A DNA stretch of 33,120 bases from an uncultured Clostridium sp. (GCA_947178445.1 CAMWYJ010000031.1:1-33120); one strand, 5' to 3'; shown: positions 7,328 through 15,086, counted from the first letter of the stretch. Notes: a model not told the origin generated them from the letters alone. Numbers and translations: made by a program.

Positions 7328-7720
7328 TTTTCTACCTCCTGTATCTTAATGGTATAGTCTATTTTGACTTATCATATTTTTATTATGTTTACATAATCTC
7401 ATTACATATTGTATTTACATAAAATGTCTACATAATAATTTTACATAATATATGAACATAACAACTATACATAATTCATTTACATAATATCGCTTTTGTA
7501 TTATAAGAACAAACACTCTTCGGCAATAAAATCTTTAAACATCTGTATAATTAGTTTTCAATCATAGTTTATACAATCTTCATATTGTTTACATAATTCA
7601 TCCATTTAATTTACATAACATTACACCATTAGTTTACATAACTCATATTTCTTTTACGTAATATCACACTGACAACTTACATAATTTCTCTATCTTATTT
7701 GTATAATATCATGTTTTAGT
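7328..7720. other. Non-coding ribE-ribBA spacer filled by TTTACATAA repeats
   Basis: The 393-bp gap inside the riboflavin operon is very AT-rich and has no usable open frame. It consists largely of copies of the nonamer TTTACATAA (plus-strand sense; TTATGTAAA in the rib transcript). Eight copies are exact (starting at 7388, 7414, 7440, 7479, 7588, 7610, 7633, 7720) and at least four differ by one base (7427, 7466, 7653, 7676). The last copy overlaps the ribE stop codon. No good internal promoter for ribBA was recognised. The ribBA ribosome binding site lies at the left end (about 7335-7340). Confidence 0.9.
7388..7491. repeat. Tandem array of eight 13-bp units
   Basis: Units start at 7388, 7401, 7414, 7427, 7440, 7453, 7466 and 7479, exactly 13 bp apart with no slips. 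Each begins with TTTACATAA or a variant (ATTACATAT, TCTACATAA, TGAACATAA, TATACATAA), followed by four AT-rich bases that vary. The core is kept while the 4-bp linkers drift, which suggests selection on the core or repeated unequal duplication. Confidence 0.9.
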
Positions 7721-7728
7721 TTACATAA
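7542..7728. repeat. Second TTTACATAA block with about 20-26 bp spacing
   Basis: Motif starts are 7542 (TCTGTATAA), 7568 (TTTATACAA), 7588, 7610, 7633, 7653 (TTTACGTAA), 7676 (CTTACATAA), 7698 (TTTGTATAA) and 7720. Distances are 26, 20, 22, 23, 20, 23, 22 and 22 bp, about two DNA turns. The sequence between motifs is unrelated from unit to unit. Confidence 0.75.
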
Positions 7729-8380
7729 AACCATTTTTTGCAAGTAACTCCATTGTTATTTCTCCGGACTCTCCTTCCTCAAGCTTGGAATCGTCAAAAT
7801 GCATCAGCTTATCAATATATTTTCCCACAATATCATTTTCCAGATTTACAATATCTCCTGCTTTTTTCGTAAGCAATGTCGTATGCCCGGCAGTATGCGG
7901 AATCAAAGATACTTTAAAGCATCGGTTCTCCACATAAGCGACAGTCAGAGAAATCCCATCAATGGTAATGGAACCCTTTTCAATAATATATTTTAAAATC
8001 TTTTCCGTTGTCTGAATCGTTACCCATACGGCGGTGTCTTCCTTTACAAAGCTTTCTATCTCACCGGTTCCATCAATATGCCCGCTGACAATGTGTCCAC
8101 CAAATCTCCCATTTGCCGCCATGGCACGCTCCATATTCACCTTACTCCCTTTTGTAAGACTGCCAAGGGAGGAACGCCTGATGGTTTCTGCCATCACATC
8201 TGCCGTAAAAGTTTTTGTATTCATTTCTGTGACCGTCAGACAGACACCGTTGACTGCGATGGAATCCCCAATATGCATATCTTCAAAAATCACATCCCCC
8301 TGCAGGGTGAGACTGGAAGACTTTGCTCCTTTGCTAATAGACACTACCGTTCCGATTTCTTCTATAATTCCTGTAAACAT
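7721..8380 (-). CDS. ribE: Riboflavin synthase alpha subunit
   Basis: The 219-residue enzyme dismutates two 6,7-dimethyl-8-ribityllumazine molecules to riboflavin. It starts MFTGIIEEIGTV, the standard start of the family, at an ATG (8380) with AAGGG 10 nt upstream. It contains two lumazine-binding repeats, each with a GDSIAVNGVCLTV-type or SITIDGISLTVA segment (near residues 33-45 and 130-141), and SGHIDGTGEI between. Length is normal (about 215). An in-frame ATG at 8422 has no family support. The TAA stop lies within the last TTTACATAA motif. Confidence 0.97.
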   Translation of the reverse strand: MFTGIIEEIGTVVSISKGAKSSSLTLQGDVIFEDMHIGDSIAVNGVCLTVTEMNTKTFTADVMAETIRRSSLGSLTKGSKVNMERAMAANGRFGGHIVSGHIDGTGEIESFVKEDTAVWVTIQTTEKILKYIIEKGSITIDGISLTVAYVENRCFKVSLIPHTAGHTTLLTKKAGDIVNLENDIVGKYIDKLMHFDDSKLEEGESGEITMELLAKNGFM

Positions 8381-8466
8381 GTTATCACTTCCCTTCCTCC
8401 ATATCTTCCGATAAAACCTCATGCTGTTTCTGTTTGTTCCTCATCCTCCTGTCTCACATCCCCATT

Positions 8467-8613
8467 TCAAAGTATCTTTTCCAACTCCCTGACAATCTCA
8501 CCGATATCCTCTTTCACACGATCCATGTTACAAAATAAGTCCGCAAACAGCCTGTTTATATTCTCTTCAAACCGGTTTGGCAGGCACTCGCATTGCTGTT
8601 TACATAACTGCAC
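8467..8613 (-). pseudogene. Orphan 48-codon frame after the GNAT gene, probable remnant
   Basis: The frame from GTG 8613 to TGA 8467 encodes VQLCKQQCECLPNRFEENIN and a helical tail NRLFADLFCNMDRVKEDIGE... ending in LEKIL. It is in frame with the upstream GNAT stop (8629): after that TGA the frame continues WDKRLVQLC. It has a coding-like amino-acid mix (amphipathic, charged) but no good start or ribosome binding site. It may be the tail of a gene broken when the GNAT gene arrived, or an extension lost by a nonsense change. It contains one TTTACATAA copy at 8599-8607. Confidence 0.35.
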
Positions 8614-8628
8614 CAGCCTTTTGTCCCA

Positions 8629-9156
8629 TCATAAGAATCTTATCATATCTATACACCAGTCCTCATATTTCCCCTTATTTCCCTGTTCGTCAGTATATTC
8701 ATATACACCATCTAAATGTATTTCTCCAACGGTATGATAACCCATTTTTTCGTATAACCGCTTCGCTTTTGGATTATCCCCTGGATTCACATCAAGTCCC
8801 AGGCATAAAATACCTTTTTCCTTACAAATCTCTTCACATGCCAATATTAATTGTGAACCAATCCCATAATTCCTTAAAGGTTCTATAATAAGCAAATCAA
8901 TCATATCTGCACATTTAGCATTATTGGTGTAAGGCATGACATCCTCCTTATTGTCTAAGGACAACAATACATAGCCAACCGCACAGTTATTTATAAATGC
9001 TCCTATATAAACTGCATGTCCATCTCTTTGCTGTTTAAGCCTTTCTGTATGTACAGATACCTCATTTTTCACCAATAATAGATTGTTTAAGTCGTTCTCT
9101 TCGATCTCTCTTATTTGATATGTTATACAATCTATTTTATTTAACTTTGCGGTCAT
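8629..9156 (-). CDS. GNAT acetyltransferase inserted in the riboflavin operon
   Basis: The 175-residue protein has the acetyl-CoA loop in LLIIEPLRNYGIGSQLILAC and the GNAT end NPKAKRLYEKMGYHTVGE. AGGAGG lies 9 nt upstream of the ATG. It sits between ribD (ends 9242) and ribE on the same strand, so it is most likely transcribed with them under the FMN riboswitch. No riboflavin step needs an acetyltransferase of this kind, so either it is a passenger or it uses a flavin-linked substrate. It is not a close copy of the three GNAT proteins at 4430-6075. Confidence 0.9.
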   Translation of the reverse strand: MTAKLNKIDCITYQIREIEENDLNNLLLVKNEVSVHTERLKQQRDGHAVYIGAFINNCAVGYVLLSLDNKEDVMPYTNNAKCADMIDLLIIEPLRNYGIGSQLILACEEICKEKGILCLGLDVNPGDNPKAKRLYEKMGYHTVGEIHLDGVYEYTDEQGNKGKYEDWCIDMIRFL

Positions 9157-9241
9157 ATAATAAATCCTCCTGCTAATTTACCATTTCATAATCCATTAAT
9201 TTCCCTGCATATCCATGATTCTTTTCACTTATGCGTTCCTT

Positions 9242-10372
9242 CTAACTATTGTTTCCTGCACCAGTCACATAACTCAACAGTACGTCCTCTCCAATCTGCT
9301 CTACAGATACCAGCTTACATCCCAAAGCCTCTGTAGCAAGCTCTACCCCCTCACCGCCAACCGGGGTATAAAATCCTGCACCGCCAAAAAACTTTGGTGC
9401 CACATACGCTTCAATACGGTTCACAATCCCTGCCTTAAGTGCTGCATAATTGAGAGTAGAACCACCTTCCAGCAAAATTCCGTCTATCTGCTTTTCTCCA
9501 AGCCTCACCATCAAATCCTGTAAGTCCAGTTGTCCGTTTATTTCTTTTACCGATAAAACCTCCACACCCTCTTTTTCCAGCTCCACCTTCTGCTCATGCC
9601 AGAAACGGTTATACTCTGGGTGTGGCTCTATTGTTGCCAAAATGGTTGGTACTTCCTTTGCCGTTGCCACTACGTTACTGGATAGAGGAATCCGAAGTTT
9701 GGAATCGCAGATTATCCGGATTGGATTTCTGCCTCCTTCTATCCGGCAGGTCAGTCTCGGATCATCATTTAATACTGTCCCGATTCCCACCATAATACCC
9801 TTTAATGCATTTCTCGTCTGCTGGACACGGTTTCTGGATTCTTCGCCGGACACCCACTGCGAATGTCCCGTTCTCGTTGCAATCTTGCCGTCCAAGGTCA
9901 TGGCATATTTCATCACCACATAAGGAGTCTTTGTTGTAATATAGTGGAAAAAGACCGGATTTAGTGCATCACATTCCTCCTTTAAAAATTCTGTCACCAC
10001 TTCAATTCCTGCATTCCGAAGCATCTGAATTCCTTTGCCTGCCACCAGCTCATTGGGATCATTCGAGCCTACATATACCTTAGAAATGCCATGCTCTATA
10101 ATTGCCCCCGTACATGGCGGCTGTTTTCCCTGATGACAGCAGGGTTCCAAGGTTACATACATTTCCGCTCCTATCGCATCCTCTTTCCGCTTTAAATTCT
10201 GAAAAGCATTCCGCTCTGCATGCAAATCACCATATCTCGCATGATAGCCTTCACTGATAATCTGTCCATCCTTTACAATCACCGCACCAACTAATGGGTT
10301 CGGGTTAACCTTTCCAATTCCAAGCCTCGCAAGCTCTATCGCCCGACGCATATATTGTTCACTTTCTGCCAT
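9242..10372 (-). CDS. ribD: Bifunctional pyrimidine deaminase/reductase RibD
   Basis: The 376-residue enzyme carries out the second and third steps of riboflavin synthesis. Residues 1-145 form the deaminase: HAERNAF with the zinc His and catalytic Glu, and EPCCHQGKQPPC with the two zinc Cys. Residues 146-365 form the NADPH-dependent reductase: VVMKYAMTLDGKIATRTGHS, an RNALKGIMVGIGTVLNDDPRL segment and the LLEGGSTLNYA loop. Length is normal. The ATG follows GGTGG by 4 nt. It is the first gene of the operon, downstream of the FMN riboswitch and its terminator. Confidence 0.97.
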   Translation of the reverse strand: MAESEQYMRRAIELARLGIGKVNPNPLVGAVIVKDGQIISEGYHARYGDLHAERNAFQNLKRKEDAIGAEMYVTLEPCCHQGKQPPCTGAIIEHGISKVYVGSNDPNELVAGKGIQMLRNAGIEVVTEFLKEECDALNPVFFHYITTKTPYVVMKYAMTLDGKIATRTGHSQWVSGEESRNRVQQTRNALKGIMVGIGTVLNDDPRLTCRIEGGRNPIRIICDSKLRIPLSSNVVATAKEVPTILATIEPHPEYNRFWHEQKVELEKEGVEVLSVKEINGQLDLQDLMVRLGEKQIDGILLEGGSTLNYAALKAGIVNRIEAYVAPKFFGGAGFYTPVGGEGVELATEALGCKLVSVEQIGEDVLLSYVTGAGNNS

Positions 10373-10467
10373 AGTTCCACCTCTGATTTCTTAATCCTTA
10401 CGCATGACATATTGTTACATGAAACAGCTGATTCAATGAAAAACTCTTATCATGTAAACGTCACCTG

Positions 10468-10505
10468 AAAAATAAAAGTCCCAAAGTATATACATACTTC
10501 AGGAC
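10468..10505 (-). terminator. Intrinsic terminator of the FMN riboswitch
   Basis: On the minus strand GTCCTGAAGTAT pairs with ATACTTTGGGAC (12 pairs with two wobbles) around a GTAT loop, and TTTTATTTTT follows. It lies 46 nt downstream of the aptamer and 95 nt before the ribD start, which fits transcription attenuation when FMN is bound. An alternative antiterminator pairing was not worked out. Confidence 0.85.
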
Positions 10506-10551
10506 ACTACATTTAAACTCACGGATATCACAATTCAATATCCCTTATCAC

Positions 10552-10699
10552 TCTTCTTCCATCCAGACTATACTGTCGGCACCGGAATCTCACCGGTTCC
10601 TGCCTTACGGCTCGCGGGCTGATGAAGCTTAGAAAATCTCTTGTCATTTCCAGGTCTTCAAATACCGCCGGTGGGGACTTACACCCCGCCCTGAAGATT
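10552..10699 (-). ncRNA. FMN riboswitch (RFN element)
   Basis: The minus strand shows the conserved RFN blocks in order: ATCTTCAGGGCGGGGTG at the 5' end, CCCCACCGGCGGTA, a variable arm, AGCCCGCGAGC, the AACCGGTGAGATTCCGGTGCC stem (longer than typical text allows, see 10575-10597) and GACAGTATAGTCTGGATG at the 3' end. It binds flavin mononucleotide and lowers expression of downstream riboflavin genes. It is placed between a sigma-A promoter and the intrinsic terminator at 10468-10505. Confidence 0.97.
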
Positions 10700-10715
10700 C
10701 ACTTTTCCGTAGGTT

Positions 10716-10744
10716 ATTATAACTCGTTATAGGCTGCTATGCAA
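10716..10744 (-). promoter_or_regulatory. Sigma-A promoter of the riboflavin operon
   Basis: On the minus strand TTGCAT (10744-10739) and TATAAT (10721-10716) are separated by 17 bp. Transcription would begin about 10 nt upstream of the riboswitch. Confidence 0.8.
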
Positions 10745-10797
10745 CCTTATTTTTGCCAATCAGAACATCACCGCATGTGCAGAACGTGCGCTAAATA

Positions 10798-10826
10798 TTG
10801 ACAAAAAATAAACAAAACTTTATAAT
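10798..10826 (+). promoter_or_regulatory. Perfect consensus sigma-A promoter for the EAL operon
   Basis: TTGACA (10798-10803) and TATAAT (10821-10826) are both exact consensus, with a 17-bp spacer. The expected start site is near 10833, leaving a leader of about 60 nt before the ATG at 10893. It is divergent from the riboflavin promoter, with about 54 bp between the two -35 boxes. Confidence 0.9.
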
Positions 10827-10892
10827 TACTGCATGATTTAAGTTCTTTTTACGTCTGGGTACCTTTAAGAATTTCGGGGAAGGATTATATAA

Positions 10893-12824
10893 ATGTATTA
10901 TAATGTAAATTATGAAATATGTACGAGTATTTTTTTGCTGCTTTTGATCATTATCTCAACAACAACAAAAAAATTAGAAAATTTTCAGTCAAAAATATTC
11001 AAGATTTATCTGGCCGGAGTCTTTACCAACAACTGTCTGGATGTAATCACCTGTTATACAGTTACATATTACAAGACCGTTCCAGTATGGTTGAATTATT
11101 TACTGAACTCTGTTTTTCTGGCAATACAGTTCCTGATTCCAACCATTTTTATGATGTACATATATTTAAAGACAGAAAAAAGCAAACAAATAAAAGGACC
11201 ATTTTTAAATCTGGTATATATACCGGCTGCTTTGGGTGTTTTTTTGATCATTACAAATATATGGACGAATCATATTTTCTATTTTGATGAAACTGGTTAT
11301 CACCATGGCATATTCCATATTTATTTGTACATAAATGCTTCTCTTTATGCTGTTGGAACAATCATCTATATGATTGTTTGCAGAAAGATTTTGAAAAAGA
11401 AACAGTGTCTGCTTGTATGCGTTATGATCATGATAACCTTGCTGCCAACACTGATACAGTTTTTTGTTCCCAATTATATGCTTTCCAGCGTAGGGACAAC
11501 TCTCTCCGTTTATATGATGTATCTAACGAATGAGAATCTGATTGTCTATATTGATTCTACAACCGGAGCCTTAAACAGAGATGCATTTATGTTCCATATG
11601 AATGCATGCTATCAAAAGGGAATGCCGGAACAGATTTTTATTTTAGCGCTGGATAATTTTAAAATCATCAATGAAATATATGGCATAAAGGGAGGCAACC
11701 AGCTCATGCAGATGCTGGTTACCTCCCTTCAGAAAGAGTATTCTGATTCCCAGGTTTTTCGTTTTGGAGGAGATACCTTTGCAATAACAATTGAGGAAAA
11801 AACAGAGGGAGCTAAGGAACTTGACCGTATCCAGAGGATTTTACGAAAGCCATGGAGAATCCATGAGACAGAAATTGAGTTAAGTGCCTGTATTTGCCTG
11901 ATACATTCCATTCATCACAATGAAGAGGATTTGATTCATGCGATGGAATATGCAGTTACACAGACGAAATCCATCGGCAAAGGACAATTTTTCGAGGTGG
12001 ATGAACAGGCTGTTAATAATATCGCGAGAAGAACGGCGATTGAACAGGCAATGATGGCAGCAATTGAATCGGAACAATTTGAAGTTCACTATCAGCCTAT
12101 TTTTGATACCCATACCAGACATTTCCATTCCTTAGAGGCATTGGCCAGACTGAATGTACCGGGCTATGGTTATGTTTCGCCGGAAGAATTTATCAGGATT
12201 GCAGAACAGAATGGAACGATTATTCAGATTGGCATGCTGGTATTAAATGAAGTATGCCGATTTATAAAACAGTATAATTTAAAAAGCAAGGGAATTGAAT
12301 TTGTTGAAGTTAATCTGTCTGTAGTACAATGTATGCAGGATAAGATTTATCGGGATATCCAGTCTGTATTAGAACGATACAATATACCACCTGCTATGAT
12401 CAATTTGGAAATTACCGAAAGCGCTGCGGCTTATTCAGAAGAACGTTTGATTCGCAACATGGCAAGGCTTTCACTTACAGATATTACATTTTCACTGGAT
12501 GATTATGGTTCGGGATATTCCAATGTAAATTATCTAGTGGATCTGCCTTTTTCCATTGTAAAGCTGGATAAATATATCGTATGGGCTGCCGTGAAAAAGG
12601 TTACTTCCCGAAAGATTTTGGAACATACAATATCAATGTTTAAAGATATAAATTTAAAGGTAGTTGCAGAAGGAATTGAGGATTTGGAGATGGCTGAAAT
12701 GATTACTGCTATGGGAGCAGATTACTTACAGGGATATTATTTCTCCAAGCCTGTCCCAAAAGAAAAGCTAATAGAGTGTTTGGAGGAGGGATATCTTGAA
12801 AAGTTATATGCAAAGAAAGGGTAA
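10893..12824 (+). CDS. Membrane-bound c-di-GMP phosphodiesterase, degenerate GGDEF plus EAL
   Basis: The 643-residue protein has about seven hydrophobic segments in residues 8-212, a GGDEF-like domain (about 215-370) and an EAL domain (about 380-635). The cyclase site reads GGDTF at 292-296 in place of GG(D/E)EF, so synthesis is unlikely and the domain may be regulatory. The EAL domain keeps its key motifs: EALARL (415-420), LEITESAA, LDDYGSGYSNVNYL, KLDK, VVAEGIED and QGYYFSKP, so it should hydrolyse c-di-GMP. The ATG follows GGGGAAGGA by 8 nt. It is the first gene of a three-gene operon whose second gene overlaps its end by 29 bp. Confidence 0.94.
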   Translation: MYYNVNYEICTSIFLLLLIIISTTTKKLENFQSKIFKIYLAGVFTNNCLDVITCYTVTYYKTVPVWLNYLLNSVFLAIQFLIPTIFMMYIYLKTEKSKQIKGPFLNLVYIPAALGVFLIITNIWTNHIFYFDETGYHHGIFHIYLYINASLYAVGTIIYMIVCRKILKKKQCLLVCVMIMITLLPTLIQFFVPNYMLSSVGTTLSVYMMYLTNENLIVYIDSTTGALNRDAFMFHMNACYQKGMPEQIFILALDNFKIINEIYGIKGGNQLMQMLVTSLQKEYSDSQVFRFGGDTFAITIEEKTEGAKELDRIQRILRKPWRIHETEIELSACICLIHSIHHNEEDLIHAMEYAVTQTKSIGKGQFFEVDEQAVNNIARRTAIEQAMMAAIESEQFEVHYQPIFDTHTRHFHSLEALARLNVPGYGYVSPEEFIRIAEQNGTIIQIGMLVLNEVCRFIKQYNLKSKGIEFVEVNLSVVQCMQDKIYRDIQSVLERYNIPPAMINLEITESAAAYSEERLIRNMARLSLTDITFSLDDYGSGYSNVNYLVDLPFSIVKLDKYIVWAAVKKVTSRKILEHTISMFKDINLKVVAEGIEDLEMAEMITAMGADYLQGYYFSKPVPKEKLIECLEEGYLEKLYAKKG

Positions 12825-13809
12825 AGGATTACATCAATTATTACTTCTCACTATTCTTGTTTTTACAATGAATGTGATAACCGGCTGTGGAAAGCAGGAC
12901 GGAGACGTTACAGAACAGAAAAGATATATTGCCGTCATCTGTAAAGGCTCCCAACATGAATTTTGGAAAACCGTAGAGCAGGGGGCAAAAGATGCAGGAG
13001 AGGAATTAGGAATCCAAATAACATTTGAGGCGCCAGAGGACGAGTCCCAGATTGATGTACAGATAGAAATGGTAGAAAATGCAATCCAAAATGATGCAGA
13101 TGCGATAGTATTAGCGCCACTAGACACAGATTTATTAAATGATGTGATTGAAAAAGCGGTCGCAAGCGGTATCCCGGTGCTGACATTCGATTCTGATGTT
13201 ACAACAGATGCAAGGATTGCAACAATTGGAACGGATAACGAAAGTGCAGGAGCTATTGCAGCCAGAAATGCGGCGAATCTGATGGGTGGAAAAGGCAAGG
13301 TGGCTATCATCTCATATGTGGAGGGTGCCCAGACTGCGATTGAAAGAAATAATGGATTTATTCAGGTGATGCAGGAAAAATACAGCGGGGATATCGAGAT
13401 TGTTGGAATCGAATACTGTAATGGGGATCCGGAGATAGCAAAGGAACAGGCCAAGCAGTTCATAAAGGAAAATCCTGATTTAAAATGTATCTATGGTGCG
13501 AATGAAGGATGTGCAGTCGGCACTGCATCCGCAATTGATGAGCTTGGGTTAAAGGATAAAATTACCGTAATCGGATTTGATTCTTCAGATAATGAAATCG
13601 CTTTTCTTGCAGATGGTGTTATTGATGGAATGATGGTTCAAAATCCATATAATATGGGATATTTAGGTGTACGCAATATCAACAAAGTTTTAAATGGCAA
13701 CGATATCGAAGAAAGGATTGATACCGGGGCTACCTATGTCAACAGTGAAAATTTGTATGATGAAGATACACAGTGGCTGCTTTATCCTTTAGGCAAGGAT
13801 GAAGAATAG
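12796..13809 (+). CDS. Sugar-binding-type ABC substrate-binding lipoprotein (Peripla_BP_4)
   Basis: The 337-residue protein has a lipoprotein signal peptide (hydrophobic 14-28, lipobox VITGC, Cys near residue 31) and a mature type I periplasmic-binding fold: YIAVICKGSQHEFWKTVEQG, ADAIVLAPLDTDLLNDVI, GIPVLTFDSDV and IGFDSSDNEI. It resembles RbsB/Peripla_BP_4 proteins that bind sugars or autoinducer-2. The start is a TTG at 12796 with GGAGGAGGG 5 nt upstream, inside the preceding gene; the ATG at 12808 is too far from it. No permease or ATPase gene follows, so it probably presents a ligand to a sensor rather than to a transporter. Confidence 0.92.
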   Translation: MKSYMQRKGKGLHQLLLLTILVFTMNVITGCGKQDGDVTEQKRYIAVICKGSQHEFWKTVEQGAKDAGEELGIQITFEAPEDESQIDVQIEMVENAIQNDADAIVLAPLDTDLLNDVIEKAVASGIPVLTFDSDVTTDARIATIGTDNESAGAIAARNAANLMGGKGKVAIISYVEGAQTAIERNNGFIQVMQEKYSGDIEIVGIEYCNGDPEIAKEQAKQFIKENPDLKCIYGANEGCAVGTASAIDELGLKDKITVIGFDSSDNEIAFLADGVIDGMMVQNPYNMGYLGVRNINKVLNGNDIEERIDTGATYVNSENLYDEDTQWLLYPLGKDEE

Positions 13810-13824
13810 AGTGGAGGCATGGAT

Positions 13825-14982
13825 ATGACAGAGAAAAAAACGGGAACAAGCATACGGAAAAAGCTTCTGTTAAGCTATTTTGCCATTGTGGCATTGATTC
13901 TGATTGTTGGTATCATCGGTATTTATAATATCAGAGAGGTCTATTCGAATGGCAACGAAATTCTTGTCAACAATTTAAGGTCTGTGGAATATTTAAAGTC
14001 CATTAACCAGAATGTGAAGGAAATAGACCAGAGTGTGATCAGCATGATGAGTGATTTGGATATCGCTTACCATCAAAGCTACGTGGATAAGATTACGAAT
14101 CTGCAGCAGGAAAATGAACAGTTGATGAAAGAGTATTCCGAGCTTAAGGTGACACAACTGGAAAAACGCAGGTATAACCAGTGCCGACTCAGTATTTTAA
14201 CCTTTAACAAACAGATTCGCAGTATTGTGGAAGCCATTGATGCGGGAGACATGGAGGGTGCAATCGGCTCCTATGAACAAGAGCTGATGCCTGCAAAAGC
14301 ATGTACATATGAACTGATTGAAGCAATTGTAGAGCTGTCTACCGCAAATGCAAATAGCAAAAACGAAGAAAACCATCAGATTTATCAAAATATTATATGG
14401 ATGATCTGTTTTACTATGTTATTTTCCATTATCGTGGCAATCGAAATTACAATGCGGATGAGTAACTATTTTACCAGTAAGCTGGGATCAATCCAGCAGC
14501 TTGCAAAACGTATTTCTGAATATAATATATCAGATGATATTCAGGGAATGGAAAATGATGAATTTGGAAAAACCATGGAAGCCCTGAATGATTCCCAATT
14601 CATGATGCGTGATCTGCTGGAAAAAATCATTGATGAATCTGCAACCATCAGTGATACTGGAGAAGAAGTATCACTTGCAGTCAGAAAATCTAACCAACGG
14701 ATAGAGGCAGTTAACGTAAAGGTATATGATGCAGGGGTCAAATCAAAAGAGATGACAGAAATTGTGAATCATGTCCTGGAAAACCGGTCATTAGATACAG
14801 ATACCGTAAAGCTATTAAAGCAAATCATAACAAACTCAGAGGTGACAAAGAATGATTTGGAGACAGTACAGGCAGAATTGACAGGTATTGCTATGTACTT
14901 AGAGCAAATTGGAATAACCTCAGATTATCAGAATGAAATTGCCAACAGCCATAAGGAACAAGTTAAGAAATTTAAAGTTTAG
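13825..14982 (+). CDS. Chemoreceptor-like sensor with HAMP but no signalling tip
   Basis: The 385-residue protein has a first membrane helix (about 13-33), an extracellular four-helix-bundle-type sensor region (about 34-185), a second membrane helix (about 187-210), a HAMP region (about 211-265) and a C-terminal coiled coil. Standard chemoreceptors continue into a long hairpin with a highly conserved glutamate-rich tip for CheA/CheW; no such tip is present, and the coiled coil is only about 115 residues. It therefore cannot signal to CheA in the usual way. ATG 13825 is chosen because GGAGG is 7 nt upstream; ATG 13819 is too near. It lies 15 bp after the lipoprotein gene. Confidence 0.85.
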   Translation: MTEKKTGTSIRKKLLLSYFAIVALILIVGIIGIYNIREVYSNGNEILVNNLRSVEYLKSINQNVKEIDQSVISMMSDLDIAYHQSYVDKITNLQQENEQLMKEYSELKVTQLEKRRYNQCRLSILTFNKQIRSIVEAIDAGDMEGAIGSYEQELMPAKACTYELIEAIVELSTANANSKNEENHQIYQNIIWMICFTMLFSIIVAIEITMRMSNYFTSKLGSIQQLAKRISEYNISDDIQGMENDEFGKTMEALNDSQFMMRDLLEKIIDESATISDTGEEVSLAVRKSNQRIEAVNVKVYDAGVKSKEMTEIVNHVLENRSLDTDTVKLLKQIITNSEVTKNDLETVQAELTGIAMYLEQIGITSDYQNEIANSHKEQVKKFKV

Positions 14983-15032
14983 CCCTCAATCGACATACAC
15001 ACATACCCTTCTTTTCTCGTCATTTGCAAAAG

Positions 15033-15068
15033 CAGGGGCAGAACCGATAAAAATCGGCTCTGCCCCTT
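15033..15068. terminator. Bidirectional terminator hairpin between convergent genes
   Basis: AGGGGCAGAACCGAT (15034-15048) pairs with ATCGGCTCTGCCCCT around a short A-rich loop, with one mismatch, and TTTG follows on the plus strand. It lies between the chemoreceptor-like gene (plus) and the LRR gene (minus). The T-runs on both sides are short, so efficiency is uncertain. Confidence 0.75.
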
Positions 15069-15086
15069 TGAAACTATTCACATATC

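Noticed and set aside
7388-7728. CRISPR array
   Set aside because: Repeat units are only 9 bp, units are 13 or about 22 bp long, there are no 30-40-bp spacers and no cas genes in the window.
12935-13310. Minus-strand frames opposite the binding-protein gene
   Set aside because: They are antisense shadows of a clear coding region, with no ribosome binding sites or recognisable sequence.
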